Shown here: positions 24,945 through 38,249 of the stretch, in pieces | Layout: every line of letters starts with the position of its first letter | Numbering within the stretch: position 1 is the stretch's first letter | Program-made: the position numbers and the translations under genes | DNA from: Mansonella perstans | Lineage: Eukaryota; Nematoda; Chromadorea; Rhabditida; Onchocercidae | Reading direction: 5' to 3' | Length of the DNA stretch: 64,000 nt | Assembly (NCBI GenBank): GCA_037074765.1 | Contig: JBAMDO010000579.1 | Span: 496,001 to 560,000, forward strand | The notes under the pieces: model-generated | What the model was told of the DNA's origin: nothing | Databases searched by the model: none | Seen by the model: the letters and a program-made list of their open reading frames with translations, nothing else

Positions 24945-27900
24945 ATGCTCAAAATTCGTTTATTAATTCAAAGTTTATTAATTATTGATTGCTCAATTAC
25001 AATTTTTCTTTTAACTTTTTTCCAGTGCCAGGATATTTTTTCATTGGTTTCACCATTTTTTGGAAACGTTTTTGCCCCCAAAAAAGCAGAAAATATTAAC
25101 CATGGAGATCTGATACAGGTATTTTCTCGTAACCTATTCAAAGCGTCAATTATCTCATGCCTATTTTTTTCATAAGTTCCTAACATGGATTTTGCATAAT
25201 TTTTTTTTGGGAAATTCTTTCAACCTTAAACCATATAAATTAAGCTTCGTTCGTAGACCAATGATCTTGCTGTATTGCTCGAATGCAAAGAAAAAGGGAA
25301 TATGACATTGGCTTTTTGCTATTTTAGACAGTTGTTAAACTCGGTGTCAATATACTTCAACAAAATGTTCAGTCAAAACCACGGGTTTGTTATGCTTTTT
25401 TTGGTTGAGATTGAATTATTATATGATATGGTTAAAAACAATTTATTAAACAAGAAAGTTCGTTATGAGTCTGGTTTTATGATAGTTGGAAATGTGGACT
25501 CTTGTGAACGGCAATTAGGATTATTTTTTCAGTTTAATTAAAAGGTAGATTAAAGAAGGCGGTGGACTGAATCTGATATGTTCGCAGTTAATTATTTTGT
25601 TATTATCCAATTTTGATATGGACTTCTAATCTTCTAGCACAATAAATTAGCATGACCGCTTTCATCCTATTTTTCAAAGCTTACGCACACATTTCAAAAT
25701 AGTATTTTATTGGGGTGTTCAGAAGTATGATAAAAAGAATATATCAAGCATCCGAATGTTTGGTTGTATCGTTTCGTTCTGATATTTTAAGTATATGAAT
25801 TTGAATGAATATCTGTTTCTACTTATTATTATAAGAAAAAAATTCAGGTAAGTTAACTTGCATGTTTTCATTCGAAAAGAATTTCCAATTGCGATAAGGT
25901 CTGGTGAAAAGACTGCCATTGTGGAAGTCTGAACTGATAGTTGCAAACGATTACAATGTTTTTAGTGCCGTAGCTCTCTAAAATTACTAATTAAAAAAAA
26001 TTTTTTTTACGATGCGCAAATTTTCCAACAGAGTTTTGGTGCATGCTTAATAATTTCTCTAAATTTTCAGTCGCATCAAGTACTATCACCTAGAGCACAA
26101 GTATCGTTACCACGGATAACGACTACACCAGCAAGAATGACAGCGACGAAATTGAGAAATCCCATCTCAATAAGAGGTTGTAGGAACCACAACCTTATTG
26201 CTGAAGATTTTCATAAAACTGCACATGCATTGCCATCTCTGCTAAGTTATTACTAAAGAACAGTTCGTTGACATGAAATGGATTTCTACAAAATTATTTT
26301 GAACATTTAGAAGGAAATAATGGATGCATCATTCTGAGATGTTGAGTGTAACTGCTGATTAAAAGTTTGCTATAGAAAAGGTTTAGGCAGCCAAGTATTA
26401 ATTATTGAGCAGTTATAGTCTTTGTTTTTCACCGATAGAGTATCTTCGCTTTTTTTCTCAACTAACAGATGAGGAAAAAAAATCTTTTAAATTTAATCTT
26501 TTGCATTTCAGTACCAAATACTCTAGAAACTCACCAAAATCAATTGTATTTGGGTCAACAACAGCATAGACAACAACAGGGAACATTTCATTATTACCCA
26601 AACACACTACAGGAAAAGTAAGCTTAACCTCAAGTTAAACGCTTGCAATCTTTATAAGCAACATCGGCATTAAACAACATTTTTCAGATCGCTAGACAGG
26701 TTTCAAGCAATAGGGCCTATTTCTAGTGATACAATAAAAGAAACAATCAATTTTGGACAGGAGGTTACTAGCGTAAGTTGATTCTTATTTGCCGCATTTA
26801 TTTCAGTCTTAGTTTGCTGATTCTAGATTTTATAGTTGTTGGGCGAGATAGCACAATATTCGGATGTTCACCGTCACCAAAATCAAGATTATGGATTAGT
26901 GCAGAAATTGCTCGACATCTTCTTTAGCTCTATGTCGTCCAACCAAAATGATGTTAGCCAGGTGATTTGTATTTACTGAGAGTTTTAAACAAAAAGTCAA
27001 AAATTGTTAATTATTGACAGATTAATGGCTTCTTGACTTTGTATGAGATGGTATGATAGCATCAGATGAAAATATTTCTAAAAAATTTTCAGCAATGGTT
27101 ACGACCTCTGAACGATGGAACAGAAATAGGTCGCAACAGACCAATCGCAAAAAATCTATTCGAAAGTGACATTGTTTTGACTCTGGATCAAATGAAAGAG
27201 TATAATTTAAAGCTGATAACGCAATTTTGTTTGAGCTGTCTATTTCAACACTTCCAATGTATAGTATCTTGTCCAGAATTCTTAAACAGATGGTGTTCTC
27301 CTATCTTCCGACATAAATCCATCACCATTTCAACCTTTGCCTTTGCTATCATTCCAATTTTGTACTCGTGACGGGCATTTCAATTTATATCTACTATAGC
27401 TTAACTTAGCAGAAGTCAGGCTTTTCGACTCTTTACATTCTTTTTGAATTTCTCTTTGTTCATGTTCAATGATGAAAAAGTTGATAATTTTTGTTTTCAT
27501 TTATTGCTATATGACGTCGGAATTCTTGGTTCTGTCTTTTACTCAATGTAATAGAAATAGAGAAGAATAGTGCAGACGTGGTTGTTCACCTCGGTCCTTG
27601 GTAATCCTGAAATAGTTTAGAGAGAAGCTGAGGCGAAAATTGATCCCATAAAAAGTAAAGATAAAACTGAGAAATGAAAATTAATGCCAGTAATTAATTC
27701 CATCTCTTTGATAGTAGGATTGTTGTTTATATGCAGTGGATTGAAAGAAGTCTTAAACGACTGGTAGATTACTAGTTAAAGAACTACATCATCACAATTG
27801 TCGCTCTATCTATTATCATATAAACACTTGAAGCAAAAGAACATTATAAATTAACTGTGTAATAAATAATTTAAGTAAAATACCTAATTTAAACAATTGT

Positions 27901-30900
27901 GCGCACTATTCTTTTCAATATAACTCGAATTGAAGCATTTATACAAAAAGTTGTTTCGTTTTTCCCAATGTATTTATTGTTGGGATTTCTTATTCTACTT
28001 GCATTGGTCTTTCTCAATATCTAGAAGAAACTGTTTTCGTGTAGGTTTAAATTCCAGTAGGAAATTTTCCATGCTTCTCATTAGTTATTTGCCTTCGAAA
28101 TTCTGGACTTCCCGAATTACTTGGACGAAGTTGCCTTGAACATATTGAAAAATCAGAAATAGGTCTTATTTTTTAGAATTAATCCATTGCAGAATTTTTT
28201 TCTTGGAACAATATACAATTAAATTTTTTTTTCTACAGAAATGAAATGAAGAAAATGATTGATAAAAAATTTCCATGTGTTGGAATAGCTATGATAGATT
28301 CTTTTAAGATATGATAACATTCAGTTTTTGAAATTTTGATTTTTTTGGTTATTAAAAGAACAAAAAAGCTTATTTTTTATTCTTGCAAATTTTTAAATGA
28401 ATTATTTAATTCAGAATTGTACTGGCTGAAGCACAGCGAACGGGTAGTTTTCGTCGAAGAAAAAAACGGAAAGTTATTACAGGAAGCATTTATCGATGGC
28501 CAAAAAACAGCTATATTCCATATGAATTTGCTTCTTCTGATGGTTTCTTTTTTACTTAAATTTTTGATGTGTCTTTGAAATTATTGGAATCAATTTTCAA
28601 TGTACGGTGTTTATTGTATTGTGTATGTTTATTTGTTTTCCAAATTGAAATTTGAACTTTTTAAGCTCACATTTTTGCAGAAATATGGCGTGATATAATA
28701 CGATCAGCACTGCACTTCTGGCAACGTGAAACATGTGTTCGATGGCAGGAAAACGGTGCCGGATATGACCGAGTGGTTTTCTTTCGTGGAAGCGGGTTCG
28801 TATCTTGGAATTTTATAGTTTTTTCTTGAATCTCCAAACTTTCTCCAAACTTTGGTATTTGATTCATTCTGATAATTTTTACAAAATTGAAGGAAGTATT
28901 GATGGGGAGAAGTTTCGCGACTCAAGAAAGACATATTCACTAATTTTTATGATTTTGCTCAGCTCTCCGAAGAATATGATAAATCCTTAATCTAAAAAAA
29001 ATAAAAAACTCTGGGTTTAGAAACATATATTAGATTCCATTAAGGTGCTATTCGAACGTTGGTAAGACTGGTGGTCGCCAAGAAATATCAATTGGTCATG
29101 GCTGTGAAGACGTATGAACTTTTTCTAAGAAATTGAACCATAAAAGATTATAAGTAGATTTTATTCCTGAACTGTGTGCTTAAATTACACTGTTGTATGA
29201 ATAGTTCTTCAATATTTTCATCAAATAAAATATAAGAAAAAAGGATCAAAGAATGAATCAGTGAGACAATATATTAATTACAGCTTGGCATTGTCAGTCA
29301 TGAAATTGGTCATTCGTTGGGTTTTTGGCATGAGCAGTCTCGACCAGACCGAGACCAATATATTAAACTGCGGAAGGAATACATTGCTCGTGGCACTGAG
29401 GGTAATTTCGTCAAACGGTCCAATATGGAAATCGAAAATATGGGAGTACCATTTGACCTCGGTTCTGTAATGCATTATGGACCAAATGTACGTTTACAAA
29501 CAAATTTTTGATTTTAATTTCCAAAATTTCACAAATCTCTGAACTTTTTTTTCATGGAATAGTTTTCCGTCTATTGAAACTACAATGCATAAGTTCGTTA
29601 AAATATCTTTTCCCATGTAACGATTTTTCTAAAAAACGCTACTCAGGCATTTTCTGTTGACTTGAATCATACAACTATTGAAACGATTGATAAAAGATAT
29701 AGTCATACGATTGGTCAAAGATATGGCCCATCATTTACAGACGTAAAACAGATAAATAGACTTTACTGCAATCGTAAGTTCATTCTATTGATTTATCTCG
29801 TTATAATCATTAAATAACCATACTTTCAATTTGTTTATTTTGGATCTTTTACAATTTAAATTAGAACAAAATTTTCTATGACTATTCTATTATCCAACAA
29901 TATGACAAATTTTGCAGATATATGCGGGATTTCTCAACTAGTATGTAAAAATGGTGGATATCCTGATCCGAACAATTGCCAGATTTGTAAATGTCCAACC
30001 GGCCTAGGCGGTTTAACATGCGCTGATGTCCAGCCAAGTATATAAGTTATTTTGTTAACTATCGAAAATTTTTTTCTTCAATTTGAATAGCTTTACAAAG
30101 TTAAGTTTCAAATTTAAGAAAAAAATCATATTTTTTCCGAAGTGGGCAGAAATGGAAGAAGGAAGGCTTTTGTGTTTAATTTAGGCATCTGTGGCGCAGA
30201 ACTTATTGCTACAAGCGTTTGGCAGCAGCTCAGTTACAAAGGCTCTCAAAAGTGTTATTGGAGAATTAGAGTGAATTCATTATCTTATTTGATGATTCTT
30301 ATTTGATTTTTTTTTTTTGTTCCAAAAAAAAATATTAATTCTCGTTTAGTTTTTCAGACCGATTAACTCCACCTTAACTTAATGTCATATTGCAAGAAAA
30401 AATCAGATCTGTCCTAATTTCGAAATTCCTAGGCAGATAATGCGAGAATACGAATTAAAATTGAATCGACAAGTTTTCGATGTGAAACTACTTGTCAGTC
30501 GTATGTTGAAATAAAACATAATTCAGTATTTGAGCAAACCGGATTTAGGATATGGTCATTTTTTATGCAAGTCTTTTTAAATTTTGAGTAATAAGTTGGA
30601 GCAGTTACAAGCAGAACCATTTCGTTTATTTGAAGCTCATGAAAGCACATTTTTTTTCATATTTAGTTTCTTTCGAGATTTAATAATGAACATCAAAAAT
30701 TTAGGACTTACATCTTCTTTTCAGTAATTTCGCATAAATTTGCTCGAAGTTTGAAAAATAAAGTTGAGTGCTAAAATATTGCTTGCCTCTTTCAAGTTTT
30801 TTTTTTTCCTTTTCAATTTGTTGTGCTTTGTAGTTGCGGAAGTGATGAAGTGAATGTGTTGTCAGAGCAAGCAGAAGCCTTAATTATTTTTGATGCTACA

Positions 30901-31296
30901 GAACTTGGCCAAGATGGGTCATTTAGCTTGAGTTATGTACAAGGTAAGTTCTACTTAATTCAATTAAATTATTAAGTCAATTATTTTCATAATTTTTATA
31001 TCATGTGTTTTACGGAAATTTACGAAAATTCAAGTATGAATGGAATTTAGATTCTTGATTTCATTCTTTAGAATTTTCCATTTTTAGATTCTAGTAAACC
31101 ACTACCGAAGCCGCCACCATTGGAATGGGTGCCAGGAAGTGAGGATCGTTTGTTTCAAGGTCTTGAGATTGATAAGAATAACGTGATAAAGAAGTTTATT
31201 TTAAATGCAATTCCAAAAATCAGAGATCCACAACGACCAATCGTATCGATCGCGTCTATTGTAACTGATTTTACTTTAGAAAAATTGCTTGGATAA
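24945..31296 (+). CDS. secreted astacin metalloprotease with EGF and CUB domains (NAS family)
   Basis: Sixteen exons (24945-25118, 26071-26176, 26512-26617, 26688-26772, 26836-26961, 27093-27199, 28415-28542, 28681-28795, 29045-29111, 29284-29487, 29647-29773, 29918-30037, 30185-30270, 30433-30554, 30834-30943, 31088-31296) give 605 residues. Order: signal peptide (about 1-28); propeptide ending [15 protein letters not shown]; basic furin-type site RRRKKRK (about 190-196); astacin domain with [19 protein letters not shown], zinc ligands His286, His290 and His296 and catalytic Glu287; Met-turn SVMHYG (Met343, Tyr345); EGF-like domain [13 protein letters not shown]...CKC; CUB domain with ICGAEL and FRICCGSDE. 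There is no thrombospondin repeat. This architecture and length match the C. elegans NAS-33/NAS-34 (hatching enzyme HCH-1) group, involved in eggshell or cuticle proteolysis. The exact orthologue is not settled. The exon 5 acceptor is TTTATAG at 26835, because using the upstream TTCTAG would give a stop. Confidence 0.94.
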
Positions 31297-32357
31297 TGAA
31301 TAAACTTGATAAATGTTTTTGTACTTAAAAATAAATTCCTATGAATTCAACCAAGTACTGATCTACCTGTTGAGCTATCAAGTTAAGCAACTGAAAAATA
31401 AAATTAAAATTAATGCTTGTGAGGAACTCAAGAAGAAAATGCTCAGTGATGAACGTATCAAAAGTGAAATGTGATGAGCTATTTCACTTTTTTTTAAAAA
31501 AAAAAACTGCAGACTAGAATTCTCTAAATTTTTAGCAAATACTTTCTGAATTTCACATTTGATTCAAAAAAACTACGCAGACTTCACATCGGTTTTACGA
31601 TTTTAGAACGAAAAAATTTAAAGATGTCTGGTCTTCGAATATAGTTATTCAGTTATCAATTGGATCCACAAAATAATGAAATTGATGTATTCGGAGCACT
31701 GTCAGATGCTATATTATTAACATAATAAAATATATAAGGAAAGTGATAAAAGATAAGCAATCAATGTGATTTGATAACTTTGATAATATTCTTAGAAAAA
31801 ATATCATCATTTCTGTCAGATAAAAACCATATTACGGTAAAATGCTCGAAAATGAAACTATTATTTTAGGCGTAGGAAAAAAGACTGCAAGGATGATATC
31901 GCAGAGATTTAAGATTAACACAGAAGAAGTTTTTCATGTTATTTTACCGCGGAGTCTAAATAATAGCGGGAGTTCCACTTTCTCTTACTGTTACTATATC
32001 AAGTGAATCTCTCACGAACAGTACTATTCTAAATGCCATGATTTTGATCACAATATCATCCCACAAATTGATTGTATCGGGATTTCGCTATTTCGTATCG
32101 CCTCCCAAGTTTCTGGGTGCCGCGTTACTCTTTTGGTGTTGTTATCATCTCTCGGTTTGTTATCATCTCGTGTTATCATCTCTCGGTTTTTGCTTCTATA
32201 TATTGCATTGTTGGTAATTAGTGTGATATGCGGTATCAGTTCATGTAATTAGCTAATTTGTAAATATTTAGATAAGTAATTTCGAGCTATTATCATCTTA
32301 TCAAATGATTGATCTGATCAGTTCTAGAGGTCAAAGCATATGCGGTGATAACAAATA
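31297..32357. other. intergenic, short GTTATCATCTC repeats
   Basis: Spacer between the astacin and RPRD genes. Three imperfect direct copies of GTTATCATCTCTCGGTTT lie at 32141-32158, 32159-32171 (truncated) and 32172-32191, about 170 bp upstream of the RPRD start. No gene seen. Confidence 0.6.
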
Positions 32358-35300
32358 ATGGCACTATCAGAAGAAGTGATTGCACGACGACTTAGAGCCG
32401 TCGATCAGAGCTCAGAATCGATTCAGACGACATCAATGTGGATACTGCATCATCGTGATTTAGCTGCACAATTCGTGAATTGCTGGACTGAAGTATTTCG
32501 AACTGGTAAAATTCTTAAATTTATTTATGGTAATTTCGAGAGGAGATTCAATTAATTGATTTAATTAAACTTTAATTAATCGAATGATAATTAATTAAAA
32601 TTGATAAATTCTTGTGCAGTACATTACAACAAGCCATAATATTTTATATATCTGGAGATTAAGAATTTCGTAGTTTTCTGTACTGGTTTAATGATCGTCC
32701 CTTAATTCACTGTTTTAAAGGCTTTCAGGTTTTCTTCACATTTTTATTTCTTAGGATCCAAGCATTAATGAGATTATTATGAAAATAGTAAATATTGTAC
32801 AGTTGAGTGTCATTATCTCCTACTCTTCAATACGGAGTTATCAAGTACAAACATTACAAGATATTTAGTCTCTTTGTATAGTTTCTCTATGGCGTATGCA
32901 GCATTCATATCCATTGTTCAGTTCTAATATTCTTTCATAATAGTCACAAGTTTACAAATATAAATTCTACTGCATTAAATCCCTTTGTTTTGTTTAATTT
33001 TTCAATCGATGCTTCTTGGTCCACCATCTGTACGCAACGGAAACAATATTTCCTGAAGACCGCAACCTTGGTACTCTTTCTTCCTGTTAGCTGCATTGAG
33101 AAAAACGAAATCGTTACCATTAATTCTATATCCTAAAATATGTATTTCAGAGGATTTCGATCTGTTTTATTTAGCACTTTCACTTTTTTTCAAATTCTGC
33201 TTTAGAAGACTTTGTATTATTTTTTAATTCTTTTGCTACCTCTTTAGATTTGTGTAATTTCAATGTCATCAGAAAGACTTAATTTTGGGGTGCTAACACT
33301 GTATTACTGTAGCAAAAAATATCAGAACCTTATATATTAGCTTATATATTAACCATATATATATATATATATCCTTCTTTCATTTCATAATTCATTACAG
33401 ATTGAACTGACTATGTATAATTCGATTTGTTCGACGCATAAATCACTGTGTTGTCTTGAAATAGTGTTACCGTATTATTCTTGCTGTATGTGAAATTTGA
33501 GCTCTTGCAGCTGACGATCCTTTACAAATTGCTCTATTTTACGTTGCAAATGATGTTTGTCAGAAAGCGAAGAAAAAGAGCAATTCACATGTCCTACTTC
33601 AAGCGTTTGCACCACACTGGATCAATGCCATTTCGTATTCCAGGTATCTTTGTCTTTGAAATAACTTTTAAAATGTCTTCAACCGTACCTAAAGACATTC
33701 GCAGAATGATTCTGTAGGTTTAATTAGTGTTAGATTATCAGATCAAAGTTTGAGCGTTATGGTGAGAGAAAACTTTGTATAATTTGCCTTTTTCTTGAAT
33801 TGATTTTATGTATTGTTTACAAGCGGTGCAGTCAAGTGTACAGAATTTGTTTACATTTTATTTTGGGAAAAAATGAAAAATTAAAAAAATGATTATGAAG
33901 ATTAGTTAACATCGCTTCTCTTTCAATTTTAGGGGCAGTGAAAATGTTCAGAATGCTGTTAATAGAATACTGGATATATTCGAAGAGCGTCAAATTTATT
34001 CAAAGTCGCAGCTTGCTGATATGCGTGCAGCACAGAGTAAGATATCATCGTATTATTTTTCGCAGTTATTATCTGCAAATTGCCATTCAATAAAGGATAT
34101 ATGAACTTATGTACTTTATAATGTTTCGGTTGAATGATATTTGTTCTAGAAGACTATAAAATTTTTTTTAGATTGAAACATTCAGATTGCGAATCATTGC
34201 AGTATAATGAAGCTCTTATAATTTAAACAAATCTTATAGTATTTGCATTCAAATTCATTGTATTTTTAAATTTACAAAATAATCAGTTCAGATGATGGCA
34301 ATGAGTTGGAAGATAATACGCCAATTGATTTCGATATTGGATACCTGACACGTGACGTTGAAGGATATCATAAAGGAAATTTGGTTATGGAACGTGCACG
34401 AGAGTTACTTGCTAGAAGCGACTTCAATTTTAAAGATAAGATAAAGAGTCGGATGAAAGGTATTAGTTAATTTTTGAAATATATTTTAGCTTTGTATACT
34501 TATTTTCTGTCTGATCAATTGTTCACGAAATTTGTGACTGCTGACGTCGTAATGATGTGTCATTACGTAACATATTAACATATCGTAATGATATGTTAAT
34601 TTTTAAGCAGTAACTGAGTGCTAAGTCGAACTAAAGATAATCTTCAACGTCATGTATTAGCTAACAGATTTTTTCTAGATATGACTACTGTGGAAGATCC
34701 ACACAATTCATTTCTTATAATAAGTAATGTTTTTTAAGAATGAAGAATATAACTTGAAGTGTATGTCTGATATTATTTGCATTTTTTTGTCAAGTGTACT
34801 GCTATTAGTTACAAATTTTGTAATGGGATTTTAGGTAGCACTGTAGTTTTTTAGGCTTGTCAAAAATTTGGTGCTGGGATCGATGAAGTTTAATGAAAGA
34901 AATGCATTTTAATGAAATTTAGATAAAGAAAATAATAAGAGAACTCAAATTTTAATAAAAAAAACTCAGTCGGGTGCTTATTTGAAGTTTTTAATCAAAT
35001 TAAAGTTTTCTAGTTTTTTGTATTTTGCAGATCGTCGGGATGGTGAAAAGTTTATGGGGGAAATTGAACAGTCCTATACAAAGCTGACGGATTTTTTTGG
35101 AGCATTAGCAAAGCACCGCAAACGTGGACAGCATCTTCTGGGTGAAATCGAACGAGCCAAACGTTGTTTCACTTTGCAGCTGCGAGATGTGACTGTTGTG
35201 GAAGATGTACGCAATTTTTTTTTTAAAATAAGTATATATTTTTTGAGAAAGAAGAAGTTACACTTGAAGTGTAAGTCTTAATATTATTTGCATTTTGTTT

Positions 35301-37486
35301 ATCAAGTGTTCTGCTATTGGGTACAGATTTTTTTAATGGGATTTCAGACAGCATTATAGTTCTTCAGGCTTACCAGAAATTTGGTGCTGGAATTGATGAA
35401 GTTTACGCGGAACTGGAAGAAATGTTAAAAACAAGTGTTTATCCAAGTGCTTCCCCTCCACGTGATGCCCCTTCACCAACAGCCAATGACGATCCGTTTA
35501 GAGAAGGCGTCGAAATTGCATTCAGACGTAAGTTTTCGGAATTTAATTTTTGCGATTTTTTTAGATGAAATTTGTCGTTTTGTTTTGTAAATTATAACAG
35601 TTACATCAAACTTTTTCACACGCATTTTTGGATTTCAAGTGATATATGGTTCATCTATTATCATCATAATGAAAAAAATTGTAGAAATGAGAGGGACGCA
35701 GTGCGGTTCTAGCTCCTCCTTGTTGCCATTACCAAAACTGGTATCCGCTAAAGAGGAATCTGTTGTTATACCCGGTAAATACAATTTTTTTGCATTTTGC
35801 TCATTCTGACTCAAAGTAATGTCAGGCATTTTTTTCTGTTTATTCTAATGTTTTCGTTTTTATTTTAACTATTTTGGAAAGAAGCTGTTGATTAATGCAG
35901 AATTTCCAATATTTAGGTTCACTTCAAACCGACCAGTCATTCAAAGGTTCGACTCATATGTTGAAAGTGATAGAAGGAATCCGTACAAACGAGGTAATTT
36001 TCGTTTCATTTCATATTTATTACTCAGATCAAAAACGGTCGAATTATCCTATAGTAAGATAAAAAAGTCATGCAGTGGGTTAATGTATTTACTCTGGATG
36101 TCAGAAAAATCATAATATCGTAGGACAAATTTTTTTCACATTTGCCATCGTATTTATACTTTTTCGGCATGTTGAACACAGCTGAACTATAAATCTCAAA
36201 TAGAAGTGTGTTTTCAGACATCTGGAACAAATTCACCGTCATCAGTTGTATCCGATCCACGTCTTGCTTCTCATCCACCGTTTCCTTCAGTCGTTGGCTG
36301 TTTATCATCAAACGAGTCTACTGCTGCTAGTTCATCCTTCCCAGTTCTGTCACAAGCCTCTTTATCTGGCTTGGTATTGTCCTCAGGATCTTCATATGAA
36401 CCTCAAGTAACCCAGATGTCATCGTTCCAACTCGTTAATTCTCCACCACTTCCCGGAGTTGCACTAATGCAAGATACGCAAACAGCTCTATCAAATGGTA
36501 ATCCGTCACACTGGTTGCATGATTCGTCATCAAATTTCTCTGTATCACAACCCACTAGTGCACCAGGAACTATGATAGATGTTGCATCCATTTCTGGCAC
36601 CACAAATTCTTTGCAAACACCAATTATTTCTAGTCAACTGCATGGTAGTCAAACAGCAAACACAACTGTAGTTCCTTCCATTCATGGAAGTCAACCGTCA
36701 TCGCTTAATACCAATCCACAAATCGATCCTTCCCCACAACCTGCTACGATTTCTGGAATTTTACCGCTATCAGCACCAAATGTGCATCCATCGATGGTAC
36801 CGTCATTAAACAATTTTGTAGCTGCTGCAATGCCACCTTATACTGTAATGTCCGCAACCTCACCAGCAACGATTCCATTTCCTCTCGGCTCTTTCACAGT
36901 ACCTCCAACACCTACAGTTGTACCATCACCAAATTCTTTGAATATATCTCCACCTAGTGTTATGGATTGTCCATTACGTAACAGTTTTTCTTTAAGCACT
37001 AGTGGTTTCTCCCCAATTAGCCCTTTGGCTTCGTGTACATTTTCCTCGCCGTTGCCGTCAAGCTCCAATTCTACCACATTACTTTCTTCCACTTCTATGG
37101 TTTCCAGAAGGCCATTAGCGAATGGTGGTGACAGCAACAGCATTGTCAATTCAGTAAAAGTAAATGGTGATTTATGTTACGAATCCAGAAAACACTTCGA
37201 AAATTGCGATACTACATCGGATAGTCGTGGAGACCATCGGTCATTTGGAAGATTTCGTGGAGGCGATGACGCTGATCGTGGAAATCTGCGAGATCCACGT
37301 GGGCATGACCGAGATCGTGAACGCAATGGTAGTCGAGGGTTACAACAGCAGCTTCATAATAATGGTGGTAGGCGTTATTCTAGTGATAACCGTAATCGTA
37401 TGCCTCGTTACAGAGAGTATGATGATGATTGTCGCTCTCGGCGTTACGATCTACCATACGATGATTTCAATCGTAATCGGAGATGA
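32358..37486 (+). CDS. CID-domain protein of RNA polymerase II CTD (RPRD1/RPRD2 family)
   Basis: Nine exons (32358-32505, 33511-33643, 33933-34036, 34292-34459, 35031-35206, 35368-35527, 35685-35774, 35917-35993, 36218-37486) give 774 residues. Residues 1 to about 130 are a CTD-interacting domain: SSESIQTTSMWILHHRDLAAQ, DDPLQIALFYVANDVCQKAKKK, FAPHWINAISYSRGS, AVNRILDIFEERQIYS. A predicted helical region follows (GEKFMGEIEQSYTKLTDFFGAL...), as in RPRD1/CREPT and RPRD2. The last exon encodes about 420 residues of Ser/Pro/Thr-rich low-complexity sequence ending in an Arg/Asp/Gly-rich tail (GRFRGGDDADRGNLRDPRG). RPRD proteins bind phosphorylated RNA polymerase II CTD; C. elegans has CIDS-1 and CIDS-2. 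The long C-terminus fits RPRD2 better than RPRD1. Exon 4 must use the second AG (GTTCAG at 34286-34291) to keep frame. A decayed copy of the exon 5/6 junction region lies in intron 4. Confidence 0.92.
34683..34892 (+). pseudogene. decayed partial duplicate of RPRD exon 5 end, intron 5 and exon 6 start
   Basis: The stretch GACTACTGTGGAAGAT...GATGAAGTTTAA is clearly a diverged copy of 35191-35405 (GACTGTTGTGGAAGAT...GATGAAGTTTACG). It includes intron landmarks shared by both (ACTTGAAGTGTA, ATTATTTGCATTTT, TCAAGTGT, CTGCTATT) and the exon 6 start, GGCTTGTCAAAAATTTGGTGCTGG against GGCTTACCAGAAATTTGGTGCTGG. The copy has lost the GT donor (GATCCA instead of GATGTA), has TAG where the acceptor CAG would be, and reads into a stop just after GATGAAGTT. 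It therefore looks non-functional. Confidence 0.88.
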
Positions 37487-38054
37487 ACATTATTAAAATT
37501 TTATTATAGTATCATTGAATTTTGATTTGATTTTTCTTGTATTGAAACATTTGAAATGCGGAACTCGGCCTTATTTAATATTTTAAAATGATTTAGAGCA
37601 ATTATAATTTTATAATATATTATTCTTCCTGATGTTTTTTTTTGGGCAGTTTCAGATGAATTCGTCGTTTTTGCATTTGTTTGAATATAAAATTATTCAG
37701 ATGTGAATTCTAGAGCAGCATTGTTAGCTATCTGTATATATTTTACTTTTCTGCGTTTGTATTTTTCTTATCTCGGTTGATGAAATTCACATTTTTAACT
37801 TACAAACAATGTACAAGCCGTTGCATTATAATTTAATCTCAGATCCATTCTTCGTCGTTCCAAGATATATTTTCTTATCTCGCTTAATTGCTCGTTTGTG
37901 TTCCATTATTATGTTTATATTCGAATCTCATATATGAACGGCAAAGCGTTTTTAAATTATTCTAGCATTGATGGAATCAAATTACAAGGAAGTAAAATTA
38001 TTTAAAGCATAGGCGGAAGATTTCAGTATTATGCATCAACGCATTTATTACACA
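37487..38054. other. 3' UTR of the RPRD gene and spacer
   Basis: AT-rich sequence after the RPRD stop codon with no open frame of interest. The 3' UTR must end somewhere before the 39-bp tandem repeat. Confidence 0.5.
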
Positions 38055-38249
38055 ACTGTATAGTGAAGTATAGGCCAGATAATTATTAATAATGCTGTAT
38101 AATGAAGTATAGGCCAGGTAATTATTAATAATACTGTATAGTGAAGTATAGGCCAGGTAATTATTAATAATACTGTATAGTGAAGTATAGGCCAGGTAAT
38201 TATTAATAATACTGTATAGTGAAGTATAGGTCAGGTAATTATTGATAAT
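38055..38249 (+). repeat. minisatellite, five copies of a 39-bp unit
   Basis: Unit begins ACTGTATAGTGAAGTATAGG and ends with CCAGGTAATTATTAATAAT. Five head-to-tail copies fill 38055-38249 exactly (5 x 39 = 195 bp) with only a few substitutions (AGAT in copy 1, AATG in copy 2, GGTC and ATTG in copy 5). High identity indicates recent expansion. It lies in the spacer between the RPRD and TIM23 genes. Confidence 0.93.
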
